From Salinimicrobium nanhaiense (lineage in GTDB: Bacteria; Bacteroidota; Bacteroidia; Flavobacteriales; Flavobacteriaceae): DNA of 64,000 nt. This document shows positions 15,824-25,050 of this stretch, in pieces; position 1 is the stretch's first letter, and each line of letters begins with the position of its first letter. Where the stretch lies: contig JAAVJQ010000001.1 in the NCBI GenBank assembly GCA_012038135.1, positions 1 to 64,000 on the forward strand. The letters run 5' to 3'. The notes below the pieces were generated by a model. The model saw nothing but the letters and a program-made list of their open reading frames with translations. It searched no databases and had not been told where the DNA came from. Position numbers and translations under genes: made by a program.

Positions 15824-16843
15824 ATGATTCTAGTTACCGGAGGCACGGGTTTAGTGGGTTCTCATTTATTGCTTAACCTGGTAAAGGCTGGGGAAAAGCC
15901 GCGGACTATTTACCGGACGCAGGAAAGCCTAAAGGCTGTCAAAAATGTCTTTTCCTACACTAATTCTTCTGAAGAAACGGAAGAACTTTTCAACCGCATT
16001 GAATGGGTAAAAGCTGATATTACTGATATCCCATCCCTGAAAAAAGTTTTTGAAAATGTTGATTATGTGTATCACTGCGCAGCAGTAGTAAGCTTTGACA
16101 CCTCAAGAGATGCGGAGTTAAGAAAAGTCAATATTGAGGGTACTGCGAATGTGGTCAACTTCTGCATCAAAAATGAGATTAAGAAACTCTGTTTTGTAAG
16201 TTCTATTGCCACTTTTGATCTGAAACCCGGAGAAAAAGAAATTACTGAAGGTTCTTTCTGGAACAAGGAACTCAATCATAATATGTACGCCATCACAAAG
16301 TATGGAGCCGAGATGGAAGTGTGGCGGGCAAGCCAGGAGGGTGTACCGGTAGTAATTGTGAATCCGGGTGTAATTATCGGCCCGGGTTTCTGGAACGATG
16401 GCAGCGGCAAGATCTTCAAAAAAATGGATTCGGGTCTGGATTATTATATTCCAAAAACCACGGGATTCGTGGGGGTTTGGGATGTTGTGAAGAGCATGCG
16501 GGAATTAATGGCTTCTTCAGTAAAAAACGAACAGTTTATCGTAATTTCAGAAAATCTTTCCTTTAGAGAAATTTTTTCTTTGACTGCAAAAGCTCTCGAA
16601 AAACCTGCACCTAACAAAAAGCTGAAAAAATGGATGGTATTCATGGGATGGGTTTGGCAGGAAGCTTCAGGAATATTTTCTAGCCAGGAAAAGCAGCTGG
16701 ACAGGAGGTCCCAAAAAAGCCTTTTTGAACACACATTTTATTCCGCAGAAAAAATAAAAGCTGAACTGGATTTCAGCTTTGAACCAATTTCAGAAGTAAT
16801 TAAAGAAACCGCAGATATCTACAAACAGGATAGAACTACCTGA
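15824..16843 (+). CDS. NAD(P)-dependent epimerase/dehydratase (extended SDR)
   Basis: A 339-residue extended short-chain dehydrogenase. The N-terminal TGGTGLVGSHLLLNL is the TGxxGxxG nucleotide-binding loop, and YAITKYGAE (about 151-159) supplies the YxxxK catalytic pair, with SS at the SSIATFD strand. The family works on nucleotide sugars, dihydroflavonols or steroids; the substrate is not clear. The 3' end overlaps the convergent DUF4296 gene by 8 bp. A 7/8 match to the promoter box (TATATTTA) lies just before the start. Confidence 0.85.
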   Translation: MILVTGGTGLVGSHLLLNLVKAGEKPRTIYRTQESLKAVKNVFSYTNSSEETEELFNRIEWVKADITDIPSLKKVFENVDYVYHCAAVVSFDTSRDAELRKVNIEGTANVVNFCIKNEIKKLCFVSSIATFDLKPGEKEITEGSFWNKELNHNMYAITKYGAEMEVWRASQEGVPVVIVNPGVIIGPGFWNDGSGKIFKKMDSGLDYYIPKTTGFVGVWDVVKSMRELMASSVKNEQFIVISENLSFREIFSLTAKALEKPAPNKKLKKWMVFMGWVWQEASGIFSSQEKQLDRRSQKSLFEHTFYSAEKIKAELDFSFEPISEVIKETADIYKQDRTT

Positions 16844-17354
16844 TGTTTTCCTGACGACCTACAGTATCGTTAATATTAAAGGAATTGATCTTTCTCGAGA
16901 TAGGTGCGGGAAGCCTCCTTTGCAGACTATCCTGCTGCAGGGTATCAACCGGAAGGTCCAGAGAATCCTTATTTAAATTCCTTAAAGAATCCCTTTCCTT
17001 CTCCTCGATCTCCCGGAGAGAATCATATTTTTTCATCAGCAGTTCCAACCTTTGCTTCACTTCCTCATAGATATAGCCGTACTCCCGGTAATTTTGGGCA
17101 TAGTAGTTATTACTTTGCACTAACTGAGCACTGTCTATCCCATACTTTTGCATAAGGTAAGGATAAGGCGCAATACCTTTTTCTTCCAACATATTCTTAT
17201 TGTAGCTGCGGGCCCCGTGAAGCAGGGAAAGCTCGGTTAGCACTTCTACCATTTTACCCCGGGGAATAAGATTTTCGGGCTTTTCCATTCTTTCCACATC
17301 CTGGCAGGAACTGAGGATCAAAACAAGAATTATTACCCAACTTAGCTTTTTCAT
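16836..17354 (-). CDS. DUF4296 lipoprotein
   Basis: A 172-residue lipoprotein with signal peptide and lipobox LSSC (Cys near 17). The following helical region (LIPRGKMVEVLTELSLLHGARSYN, and YGIDSAQLVQSNNYYAQN) is the DUF4296 family typical of Bacteroidota. The C-terminal third is charged and coiled-coil-like (EIEEKERDSLRNLNKDS). Start: the dihydroorotase TAG ends at 17356 and this ATG begins one base later, so the genes are translationally linked. Function unknown; probably envelope-associated. Confidence 0.85.
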   Translation of the reverse strand: MKKLSWVIILVLILSSCQDVERMEKPENLIPRGKMVEVLTELSLLHGARSYNKNMLEEKGIAPYPYLMQKYGIDSAQLVQSNNYYAQNYREYGYIYEEVKQRLELLMKKYDSLREIEEKERDSLRNLNKDSLDLPVDTLQQDSLQRRLPAPISRKINSFNINDTVGRQENIR

Positions 17355-17355
17355 A

Positions 17356-18696
17356 CTACCGGTCAAACTTAAGACGCTCTGCCTTTACAAAGGGTGTGAA
17401 ATTAAAGTTTTTGTAGACCAAATTACCATTTACAAAGGTGTGAGTAACGCGGGACTTAAAAGTTATACCTTCAAAAGGAGACCAGCCACATTTATAGAGG
17501 GTGTTCCCCGGCTGAACCGCCCACGGAGCGTTGAGATCCACAATAACAAGATCTGCCTTATAACCTTCTCGTATAAAGCCTCGTTTTTCAATATCGAAAA
17601 GAATTGCAGGGTTATGACACATCTTCTCAACGATCTTTTCCAAAGATATCTTTCCCTGGTGATGCATTTGTAACATTGCAGGTAAAGCATGTTGCACTAA
17701 GGGACCTCCACTTGGGGCTTTGGTGTAAACATTCTTTTTCTCTTCCCTGGTGTGTGGCGCATGATCTGTCGCAATCACATCAATTTTATCTTCTATAAGG
17801 GCTTTAAGTAGCGCATCCTGATCTTCTTTTGTCTTAACCGCAGGATTCCACTTAATAAAAGTGCCCTTTTTTGCATAATCCCTGTCATTGAACCACAGGT
17901 GATGCACACAAACCTCGGCAGTGATCTTTTTATCCTTTAAAGGCTTTTTGTTTTCAAAAAGCTTGATCTCCTTAGCAGTTGATAAATGAAATACATGAAG
18001 ACGGGCGCCGGTTCTTTTAGCTAAAGCAACGGCTTTTGAGGAAGAAAGGTAACAGGCTTCTTCACTTCTTATTTTTGGATGGAGTTCAATTGGAATATTA
18101 TCTCCATATCGCTCTATACATTCCTCCATGTTCTTCTGGATGGTTTTTTCATCCTCGCAATGAGCGGCAATAAGAACAGGAGATTCTTTAAAAATATTTT
18201 CAAGGACCTTCTCATCATCAACCAGCATATTCCCTGTTGAAGAACCCAGGAAGAGCTTTAAAGCGGGTACTTTTTTAGGATCTATTTTTTTGATCTCTTC
18301 CAGATTATCATTGGTGCCACCAAACATAAAGGCATAATTGGCATAAGAGGAATTCTCGGCCATTTTGTACTTCTCCTCCAGCAATTCTATTGTGGTAGTT
18401 TGCGGCTGAGTATTAGGCATTTCAATAAAGGAAGTAATTCCTCCCGCCACTGCAGCTTTTGATCCCGTCTCTATAGTTTCCTTATGAGTAAGACCCGGCT
18501 CCCTAAAATGAACCTGGTCATCAATCACCCCCGGCATCAGATAGTTACCCTCAGCATCGATAATGCTTAGGTTAGGAGATTTGGCACTTATACTTGAGGC
18601 TATTTCTGTAATGATCCCATCCTCGATAAAAACATCTCCTTCGATGATAGTTCCTTCATTGACAATTTTCGCATTCTTAATTAGTACCTTCTTCAT
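17356..18696 (-). CDS. pyrC: Dihydroorotase-like amidohydrolase
   Basis: A 446-residue class I type amidohydrolase, expected to close carbamoyl-aspartate to dihydroorotate in pyrimidine synthesis. Motifs seen are FREPGLTHKE near 66, AAHCEDE, HVFHLSTAKE and ATDHAPHTREEK (the catalytic Asp). The usual first metal-binding H-x-H appears as Q-V-H (DDQVHFREPG), so one ligand is replaced. I recall this variant in other Bacteroidota enzymes, but it leaves real activity less certain. Its start overlaps the stop of the upstream glycosyltransferase gene. Confidence 0.85.
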   Translation of the reverse strand: MKKVLIKNAKIVNEGTIIEGDVFIEDGIITEIASSISAKSPNLSIIDAEGNYLMPGVIDDQVHFREPGLTHKETIETGSKAAVAGGITSFIEMPNTQPQTTTIELLEEKYKMAENSSYANYAFMFGGTNDNLEEIKKIDPKKVPALKLFLGSSTGNMLVDDEKVLENIFKESPVLIAAHCEDEKTIQKNMEECIERYGDNIPIELHPKIRSEEACYLSSSKAVALAKRTGARLHVFHLSTAKEIKLFENKKPLKDKKITAEVCVHHLWFNDRDYAKKGTFIKWNPAVKTKEDQDALLKALIEDKIDVIATDHAPHTREEKKNVYTKAPSGGPLVQHALPAMLQMHHQGKISLEKIVEKMCHNPAILFDIEKRGFIREGYKADLVIVDLNAPWAVQPGNTLYKCGWSPFEGITFKSRVTHTFVNGNLVYKNFNFTPFVKAERLKFDR

Positions 18697-19427
18697 TATA
18701 TCGTCATCTTATTAAACAGACTGTTTATTTTCATTTTCACTACCCCAAAGACAGCTTCCCATATTATAGAACCACTCATTTTGGATGTTCCCCGAGTTCT
18801 GTCGGTAAATATTACAGGGACTTCTATAATTTTAAATTTTGCCAGGTAAGCCTTGAATTTCATTTCTATTTGAAATGCGTAACCCACAAATTTTATTTTG
18901 TCCAGATGTATCCTTTCCAGGACTTCCCTCTTATAGCATACAAATCCTGCAGTGGTATCTTCTACAGGCATGGCCGTTATTAACCTTACATATTTAGAAG
19001 CCAGCCATGAAAGCAGCACTCTGCTCATTGGCCAGTTCACAACATTAACACCGGTCTTATAACGGGAACCAACCGCTACATCTGCCCCTCTGCGTTTGCA
19101 CGCATTGTAAAGGCGAATGAGGTCATTGGGATTGTGAGAAAAATCGGCATCCATCTGGAAGATATATCTATACTCCCGTTCAAGAACCCATTGAAAACCT
19201 TCAATGTAAGCAGTTCCAAGTCCCGATTTGCCTTCCCGCTTTATTAAAAACAGCTGATCGATATATGCAGGCTGCAGCGATTCCACAATTGCTGCCGTAC
19301 CATCGGGAGAGTTATCATCCACCACCAAAATATGAAAATCGCGCTGAAGAGAAAACACGTTTCTAATTATCCGCTCAATATTTTCTTTTTCGTTATAGGT
19401 GGGTATTATAACGATCCCATCTGGCAT
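18696..19427 (-). CDS. Polyprenol-phosphate mannosyltransferase-like GT2
   Basis: A 243-residue family 2 glycosyltransferase resembling dolichyl/polyprenyl-phosphate mannose synthases (DPM1). The nucleotide-binding start IVIIPTYNEKENIERII, the metal-binding QMDADFSHNP and the family-typical GSRYKTGVNVVNWP are present. There is no C-terminal membrane domain, as in the DPM1-only type. It would make a lipid-linked sugar used for protein or glycolipid glycosylation. It heads the GT2-dihydroorotase-DUF4296 operon, whose genes overlap or abut. Confidence 0.88.
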   Translation of the reverse strand: MPDGIVIIPTYNEKENIERIIRNVFSLQRDFHILVVDDNSPDGTAAIVESLQPAYIDQLFLIKREGKSGLGTAYIEGFQWVLEREYRYIFQMDADFSHNPNDLIRLYNACKRRGADVAVGSRYKTGVNVVNWPMSRVLLSWLASKYVRLITAMPVEDTTAGFVCYKREVLERIHLDKIKFVGYAFQIEMKFKAYLAKFKIIEVPVIFTDRTRGTSKMSGSIIWEAVFGVVKMKINSLFNKMTI

Positions 19428-19504
19428 AAAATTCTTTTGGACAAATGTAACTAATTTTAAAGTTTACAATTTAGTTTTAAGTGTTCTTTTCATCGCTTAA
19501 ATGA

Positions 19505-19512
19505 TACCTTTG
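19505..19512 (+). promoter_or_regulatory. Promoter -7 box of DUF4271-hemD
   Basis: TACCTTTG matches TAnnTTTG exactly, 15 bp before the TTG start of the DUF4271 gene. No TTG is seen at -33. Confidence 0.55.
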
Positions 19513-19527
19513 TAGAAAATAATATTA

Positions 19528-20196
19528 TTGGAAGCTATAGAAAGACTTGCAGTTTCTCATGATTGGATCACCCTTCTGCTGGTGCTGGTCTTTGGTTTGC
19601 TGGTCGTGGCCAAATATTCCTTTACCCAGCGATTTTCTCATTTTGTAATGCTTTTTGCTACAGACAAATACATGTTGCTAAAAGGAAAAAACGCCAACCT
19701 CTTTCATCCCTTTAATATTGTTTTTTTTACCATAAATGCAATTTCGGCGGCACTATTCATTTATGTTTTTTATCTAACTTTCAGTGAAGCTCCACCGGCA
19801 AGGCCGGGTGTTCTTTTCCTGAGAATTATTACTGCCTATACGGCCTTTGTTCTCCTAAAATTTTCTTTCGAAAAGATCATTGCAGATGTCATTTCCCTGA
19901 ACAAAAAGATCAATTATTACCTGTTCTACAAGTTGAGCTACAGGAATTTTATGGCTTTGGTGATGCTTCCCTTTACCATACTCTTTATATATGTATGGAA
20001 ACCATCTCCACTGGCACTCTATGTCTTCCTGGGATTGATCCTGCTTATCAATCTCATTACCCTGCTAAGCATTTTCATCAAAAACCGGCAGTACATTATG
20101 ACCCATTCGTTTTATTTTATTTTGTATCTTTGCGCTCTTGAAATTGGCCCCTATTATATTTTATATAAGCTGGTTACCAAGTTGCAAGGTGTATAA
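19528..20196 (+). CDS. DUF4271 membrane protein
   Basis: A 222-residue protein with about six hydrophobic segments (for example 15-28, 65-87, 95-115, 138-158, 160-185 and 195-215). The sequence fits DUF4271, a Bacteroidota family usually found directly before uroporphyrinogen-III synthase, as here. The start is probably TTG, because the next ATG is some 40 residues in and the SHDWITLLLVL N-terminus looks native. Function unknown. Confidence 0.85.
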   Translation: MEAIERLAVSHDWITLLLVLVFGLLVVAKYSFTQRFSHFVMLFATDKYMLLKGKNANLFHPFNIVFFTINAISAALFIYVFYLTFSEAPPARPGVLFLRIITAYTAFVLLKFSFEKIIADVISLNKKINYYLFYKLSYRNFMALVMLPFTILFIYVWKPSPLALYVFLGLILLINLITLLSIFIKNRQYIMTHSFYFILYLCALEIGPYYILYKLVTKLQGV

Positions 20197-20202
20197 AAGA
20201 AA

Positions 20203-20961
20203 ATGTATATGAAAGTGAAAACAATTCTGGTTTCTCAGCCCGAACCTAAAGTTGAAAATTCCCCCTATTTTGATCTTGAAGAAAAGCAGAAAGTTAAAAT
20301 AGATTTCATCCCTTTTATACACGTAGAGGGAGTTTCTTCCAAGGATGTAAGACAGCAAAAGGTGGATCTGTCCCAATACACTGCGATAATTCTTACAAGC
20401 CGAAATTCTGTAGATCATTTCTTCAGAATTGCTGAAGAAATGAGATTTAAGGTGCCGGACACCCTGAAGTATTTTTGCCAGAGTGAAGCTGTAGCCTATT
20501 ACCTTCAAAAGTATGTGGTTTACAGAAAACGGAAGATCTATGTGGGAAAAAGAAATTTTGCTGAACTATCTCCCCTCATTAAAAAGTATAAAACCGAGAA
20601 GTTTTTGCTTCCATCTTCAGATATGCTGAAGCCGGATGTACCTAAAACGCTCAATAAACTGGGAGTAGATTGGAAGAAAGCAGTTTTTTATAAGACTGTG
20701 GTGAGTGATCTTTCCCATTTAAGAGAGGTATTCTACGACATCCTTGTTTTCTTTAGCCCCAGCGGAATTAAATCTCTTTTCGAAAACTTTCCCGATTTTA
20801 AACAGAATGACACGAAGATTGCTGTTTTTGGGAATACTACGGTAAAAGCTGCAAAAGAACATGGCCTTGTGGTAAACATACAGGCACCAACTCCTGAAAC
20901 TCCATCAATGACCATGGCCCTTGAAAGGTATATAAAGGAGCAAAACAAAAAGGCGCATTAA
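20203..20961 (+). CDS. hemD: Uroporphyrinogen-III synthase (HemD-like)
   Basis: A 252-residue soluble protein (or 250 from the second ATG at 20209). The fold signature is scattered, as usual for HemD: VSQPEPKVENSPYF at the N-terminus, AIILTSRNSVDHFF, LLPSSDMLKPDVP, AVFYKTVVSDL, DILVFFSPSGIKSLFENF and AVFGNTTVKAAKEHG. HemD closes the tetrapyrrole ring in heme synthesis. It follows DUF4271 by 6 bp and ends at a strong terminator. No other heme genes are in the window. Confidence 0.88.
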   Translation: MYMKVKTILVSQPEPKVENSPYFDLEEKQKVKIDFIPFIHVEGVSSKDVRQQKVDLSQYTAIILTSRNSVDHFFRIAEEMRFKVPDTLKYFCQSEAVAYYLQKYVVYRKRKIYVGKRNFAELSPLIKKYKTEKFLLPSSDMLKPDVPKTLNKLGVDWKKAVFYKTVVSDLSHLREVFYDILVFFSPSGIKSLFENFPDFKQNDTKIAVFGNTTVKAAKEHGLVVNIQAPTPETPSMTMALERYIKEQNKKAH

Positions 20962-20980
20962 AAGCCTTACATGAAGACAT

Positions 20981-21008
20981 AAAAAAACCGGCGACTGCCG
21001 GTTTTTTT
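20981..21008. terminator. Bidirectional terminator, hemD/pckA
   Basis: aaaaaaaccggc (20981-20992) and gccggttttttt (20997-21008) form a stem with T-tracts on both strands between the convergent hemD and pckA genes. Confidence 0.92.
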
Positions 21009-21027
21009 ATTTAGAATGGTGTCTGAT

Positions 21028-22629
21028 TTATGAAGCTTTTGGAGCTCCAGATAAAATTTCTTCATTCGCCTGCTTCTCGAATTTCTCAAAGTTTTTTTGA
21101 AAAGAATTAGCAAGAGTATTGGCTTTCTTGTCATACGCTTCCTTATCCTTCCAGGTATTTCGGGGATTAAGGACTTCTGAAGGTACATTTTCACACTCTA
21201 CCGGCATCTGTAAACCAAAAATTGGATGTTCAGTGAATTCTACATTTTCCAGTTTCCCTTCCAGAGCCGAGGAGATCATCTCTCTTGTATACCTAAGTTT
21301 CATCCTTGAACCAACCCCATAGGGTCCGCCGGTCCATCCTGTATTTACCAGCCATACATTTACGTTGTTCTCCTTCATCTTTGCGCTAAGCATTTCTGCG
21401 TATTTTGTTGGATGCAGAGGCATAAATGGTGCTCCAAAACAAGCTGAAAAACTAGGAACAGGTTCATCAACACCGGCTTCAGTTCCGGCTACTTTGGCAG
21501 TATAACCGCTAATGAAGTGATATGCAGCCTGGCCGGGAGTAAGTTTACTAATTGGAGGCAATACTCCAAAAGCATCGGCAGTAAGGAAAAATATATTCTT
21601 AGGATTTTTCCCAATAGAGGGTTCCTGAATATTATCTATATGATAGATGGGATAACTCACCCTTGTATTTTGCGTGATAGAGATATTTTCAAAATCCACG
21701 TCTCCATCCTCTTCGAGGATCACATTTTCAAGAATTGCTCCGGGCTTAATGGCTCTGTAGATATCAGGTTCATTCTCTTCAGTAAGATTGATAACCTTAG
21801 CATAGCAACCTCCTTCAAAATTGAAAACCCTGTTTTCTTTTGTCCAGCCGTGCTCATCATCCCCGATCAATTTTCTTTCCGGATCTGCAGATAAGGTTGT
21901 TTTTCCTGTGCCGGACAATCCGAAGAAAATAGCAGTATCTCCTTCTTCCCCTACGTTGGCAGAACAGTGCATAGGCAAAGTGTTTTTATCCACCGGCAGG
22001 ATAAAGTTCAAAGCAGAAAAAATTCCTTTTTTGATCTCTCCGGTATATCCGGTTCCTCCTATAAGGGCAATTTTTCTTGTAAAATTGAGAATAGCGAAAT
22101 TGTGTTGGCGTGTTCCATCTACTTCGGGATCTGCCATAAATCCGGGTGCGTTAACTACCAACCAGTCCTCTTCAAAATCTTTAAGTTCGCTCTCTTCCGG
22201 GCGAAGGAACATGTTATAGGCAAAAAGGTTAGACCAGGGATATTCATTGATCACCCTAATATTTAACCTGTAATCATCATCTGCACACGCATAAGAATCC
22301 CGTGCAAAAATTTCCTTCCCGGAAAGATAGTCGGTCACTTTGTTGTAAAGAGCATCAAATTTTTCAGGATCAAAAGGAATATTGATATCACCCCACCATA
22401 CTTTATCTTTGGTGATGTCATCCTTAACTATAAAACGGTCCTTAGGGGATCTTCCGGTAAATTCTCCGGTGTTCACAGCCAAAGCTCCCGAGGAAGATTC
22501 TACTCCTTGTCCTTTTTCGATCGTGATCTCATGTAGTTCCTCCGGAGAAAGCTGGTAATGAATTTCCGCATTTTGAATACCATACTGTTCCAGCGCAATC
22601 GTTTTCGTAAATTGTTTTTTAGCCAACAT
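21028..22629 (-). CDS. pckA: Phosphoenolpyruvate carboxykinase (ATP)
   Basis: A 533-residue ATP-type PEP carboxykinase, the gluconeogenic enzyme converting oxaloacetate and ATP to PEP. Signatures are GEFTGRSPKDRFIV near 52, the kinase-1a P-loop GLSGTGKTTLSADP near 240, LIGDDEHGW (kinase-2), and the adenine-binding NTGWTGGPYGVGSRM region near 433. The length is normal. It is monocistronic with a shared terminator downstream. Confidence 0.97.
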   Translation of the reverse strand: MLAKKQFTKTIALEQYGIQNAEIHYQLSPEELHEITIEKGQGVESSSGALAVNTGEFTGRSPKDRFIVKDDITKDKVWWGDINIPFDPEKFDALYNKVTDYLSGKEIFARDSYACADDDYRLNIRVINEYPWSNLFAYNMFLRPEESELKDFEEDWLVVNAPGFMADPEVDGTRQHNFAILNFTRKIALIGGTGYTGEIKKGIFSALNFILPVDKNTLPMHCSANVGEEGDTAIFFGLSGTGKTTLSADPERKLIGDDEHGWTKENRVFNFEGGCYAKVINLTEENEPDIYRAIKPGAILENVILEEDGDVDFENISITQNTRVSYPIYHIDNIQEPSIGKNPKNIFFLTADAFGVLPPISKLTPGQAAYHFISGYTAKVAGTEAGVDEPVPSFSACFGAPFMPLHPTKYAEMLSAKMKENNVNVWLVNTGWTGGPYGVGSRMKLRYTREMISSALEGKLENVEFTEHPIFGLQMPVECENVPSEVLNPRNTWKDKEAYDKKANTLANSFQKNFEKFEKQANEEILSGAPKAS

Positions 22630-22709
22630 AAAAAGTTTTGTCGTGTGATTGTTACTTAGGCGAACAAAAGTAGAAAAACTTAGAAAGATTCTGCGGCAGC
22701 GCTTTCCTT

Positions 22710-23099
22710 TTATTTCTTTTTTAACTTAAAAAAGTTGACCAATAGCATAATCCATGCAGCGATCATCAAAGTTCCTCCTATAGGTGTAACAGGACCAAAC
22801 AGCCTAAAATCAAATGATGTCATGGAATTTGTAGCTAAAAGATAAATGGATCCCGAGAAAAATATCACGCCCGTAATTGTTAAATAGAAGCATATCTTTT
22901 TAACTTTTTCTGAAGCAAGGGGCAATGAACCCAGCAGTAACAGGAATAACGCATGATACATCTGGTATTTCACACCGGTTTCAAATGTCTTCAGGTTTTC
23001 TACGCTGAGGAATGCTTTTAGCCCGTGAGCCGCAAAAGCACCTAATATTATTGCTATCACCCCAAGAAAAGCACCAGAAATTAATATACTCCTACTCAT
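22710..23099 (-). CDS. DUF423 membrane protein
   Basis: A 129-residue protein with four hydrophobic helices and the DUF423 (YwdK/YgdD-like) pattern: GAFAAHGLKAFL near 21-32, YQMYHALFLLLLG, SGSIYLLA and PIGGTLMIAAW. The family is widespread with no clear function; an E. coli member has been linked to membrane/TAT-related phenotypes only loosely. It stands alone on the minus strand, divergent from the saccharopine dehydrogenase-like gene. Confidence 0.88.
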   Translation of the reverse strand: MSRSILISGAFLGVIAIILGAFAAHGLKAFLSVENLKTFETGVKYQMYHALFLLLLGSLPLASEKVKKICFYLTITGVIFFSGSIYLLATNSMTSFDFRLFGPVTPIGGTLMIAAWIMLLVNFFKLKKK

Positions 23100-23178
23100 A
23101 CTATATTTTTAAAGCCGCTGCCAATTATTTACATTCGTTGTCCAAACAAATGACAAACATACTCAATTTTCAACCCTT

Positions 23179-24552
23179 ATGCGCAAGATACTCATTGTTG
23201 GTGCAGGTAAATCTACCTCTGTACTTATTGAATACTTACTTAAAAAATCTGAAACCGAAGATCTGCAACTTCTCATAGCCGACCTGGTGCTGGAAAATGC
23301 ATCCAGGCTGGCAGGAGACCATCCCAGGGCCAGAGCCATGACACTGGATATCTTCAGAAAAGAAGAAAGAGAGGCAGCAGTAAAGGATGCCGACCTGGTG
23401 ATCTCTATGCTACCCGCTCGTTTCCACATAGAAGTGGCAAAAGATTGTCTCAGGTACGGTAAAAACATGGTCACTGCCTCTTATGTAAGCGATGAAATGC
23501 AACAGCTGGATGAGGAGGTAAAGGAAAAGGGGCTGGTCTTTATGAATGAGATAGGTGTCGACCCGGGTATTGATCACATGAGTGCTATGCAGGTGATTGA
23601 CCGAATTAGAGCAAAGGGCGGTAAAATATTGCTTTTTGAATCCTTTACAGGTGGACTCGTCGCTCCCGAAAGTGACACTAATCTCTGGAACTATAAGTTT
23701 ACGTGGAATCCAAGGAATGTGGTTGTTGCCGGACAAGGTGGCGTAGCCAAGTTTCTTCAGGAGGGAAAATTCAAATACATTCCCTATAACAGGCTCTTCA
23801 GAAGAACCGAATTCCTTGAGGTTAAAGGCTACGGAAGATTTGAGGTTTATGCTAACCGAAATTCTTTAAAATATAAAAGTGTGTATGGCCTTGACGATGT
23901 GCTTACCCTTTACCGCGGAACCATTCGTCGCGTGGGCTTTAGCCGGGCCTGGAATATGTTCGTGCAGCTCGGAATGACCGATGATAGTTATATCATGGAG
24001 AATTCCGAAGATATGAGCTACAGGGATTTTGCAAATTCCTTTCTTCCCTATTCCCCTACAGATTCTGTGGAATTAAAATTCAGGCATAACCTCAAAATAG
24101 ATCAGGACGATATCATGTGGGATAAACTCCTGGAGCTGGATATTTTTAACCCGAATAAAAAAGTGGACTTAAAAGATGCTACCCCTGCAGAGATCCTTCA
24201 AAAGATCCTGATGGATAAATGGTCCCTTTCTGAAGAAGATAAAGATATGATCGTTATGTATCACAAGTTTGGTTATGAAATCAACGGCGAAAAAAAGCAG
24301 ATCGATGCCACCATGGTAAATATTGGGCAGGACCAAACCCGAACTGCAATGGCACGTACTGTAGGTCTTCCAGTAGCTATCGCGGCTCTAAAAATTTTAA
24401 ACGGCACTATCTCCACTCCCGGAGTGCAGCTGCCAATCACCAAAGAAGTATATGACCCGATCCTGAAGGAACTGGCAGAAAACGGTATTGTCTTTAAAGA
24501 AGAAGAGAAGGAATATCTGGGCTATAATCCTTTTGGAGAGGTAGGTAACTAA
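23179..24552 (+). CDS. Saccharopine dehydrogenase family protein
   Basis: A 457-residue oxidoreductase-like protein. The N-terminal ILIVGAGKSTSVLIEYLL is a Rossmann loop, MLPARFHIEVAKDCL and MNEIGVDPGIDHMSAMQVI match LYS9-type saccharopine dehydrogenase, and the C-terminal region fits the Sacchrp_dh_C domain. In lysine degradation such enzymes cleave saccharopine to glutamate and aminoadipate semialdehyde. No lysine-ketoglutarate reductase is adjacent, so the substrate is an inference from family only. Confidence 0.88.
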   Translation: MRKILIVGAGKSTSVLIEYLLKKSETEDLQLLIADLVLENASRLAGDHPRARAMTLDIFRKEEREAAVKDADLVISMLPARFHIEVAKDCLRYGKNMVTASYVSDEMQQLDEEVKEKGLVFMNEIGVDPGIDHMSAMQVIDRIRAKGGKILLFESFTGGLVAPESDTNLWNYKFTWNPRNVVVAGQGGVAKFLQEGKFKYIPYNRLFRRTEFLEVKGYGRFEVYANRNSLKYKSVYGLDDVLTLYRGTIRRVGFSRAWNMFVQLGMTDDSYIMENSEDMSYRDFANSFLPYSPTDSVELKFRHNLKIDQDDIMWDKLLELDIFNPNKKVDLKDATPAEILQKILMDKWSLSEEDKDMIVMYHKFGYEINGEKKQIDATMVNIGQDQTRTAMARTVGLPVAIAALKILNGTISTPGVQLPITKEVYDPILKELAENGIVFKEEEKEYLGYNPFGEVGN

Positions 24553-24612
24553 AGCCCTTTTTAATCAGAAGATGATCCTGGTCAGGCTTTTATAAATTTC
24601 GGTGATTATTAT

Positions 24613-24643
24613 TTGGAATAAGTCTGGATAAGAAATACTTTTG
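24613..24643 (+). promoter_or_regulatory. Promoter (-33 TTG, -7 TACTTTTG)
   Basis: TTG at 24613-24615, a 20-bp spacer and TACTTTTG at 24636-24643 fit the Bacteroidota housekeeping promoter well, 8 bp before the ATG of the next gene. Confidence 0.65.
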
Positions 24644-24651
24644 TCCGCAGT

Positions 24652-24963
24652 ATGAACCTGCTCTACAAGACATATTATTTCTCATCCTACCAGTGCGATC
24701 AAAGAAGGTGTTTTTATATTGACTTTGGCCATAAGCAGGTAAAACTGAGTTTTTGCCAGCTCCTGGCTCTAAGGCAAAAGGTGCAAACCATTGATATTGC
24801 TTCCCATTTTGATAAGGACCTGAACTATAGCGGGATCGAGATCATTACGCTTTGCAATCGGGAACATCTTTTTGTATTTGACACCTTACAGGTAATGGAC
24901 CTAAAGCAGCTTTTAAAGGCTACTTTCGGGATTCTGGAATTGAACTCCCTGGTGCTGCACTAA
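24652..24963 (+). CDS. Conserved-looking hypothetical protein
   Basis: A 103-residue soluble protein I do not recognise with confidence. It contains a Cys pair in a polar N-terminal stretch (SSYQCDQRRCFYIDFG), mixed alpha/beta composition, no signal peptide and no membrane segment. A good promoter lies just upstream and a hairpin follows, so it is probably a real monocistronic gene. It lies between the saccharopine dehydrogenase-like gene and ferritin. Confidence 0.65.
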   Translation: MNLLYKTYYFSSYQCDQRRCFYIDFGHKQVKLSFCQLLALRQKVQTIDIASHFDKDLNYSGIEIITLCNREHLFVFDTLQVMDLKQLLKATFGILELNSLVLH

Positions 24964-24993
24964 TCCTTCTGAATTTAGATTAAGTATAAATTT

Positions 24994-25022
24994 CCTGTCT
25001 TCCTGAGAAAGCAGGTTTCTTT
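24994..25022 (+). terminator. Probable terminator
   Basis: cctgtctt pairs with aagcagg (one bulge), followed by tttctttt. It lies between the hypothetical gene and ferritin. Confidence 0.5.
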
Positions 25023-25050
25023 TGCGTAATTTTAAAAAAAGAATAAAATC

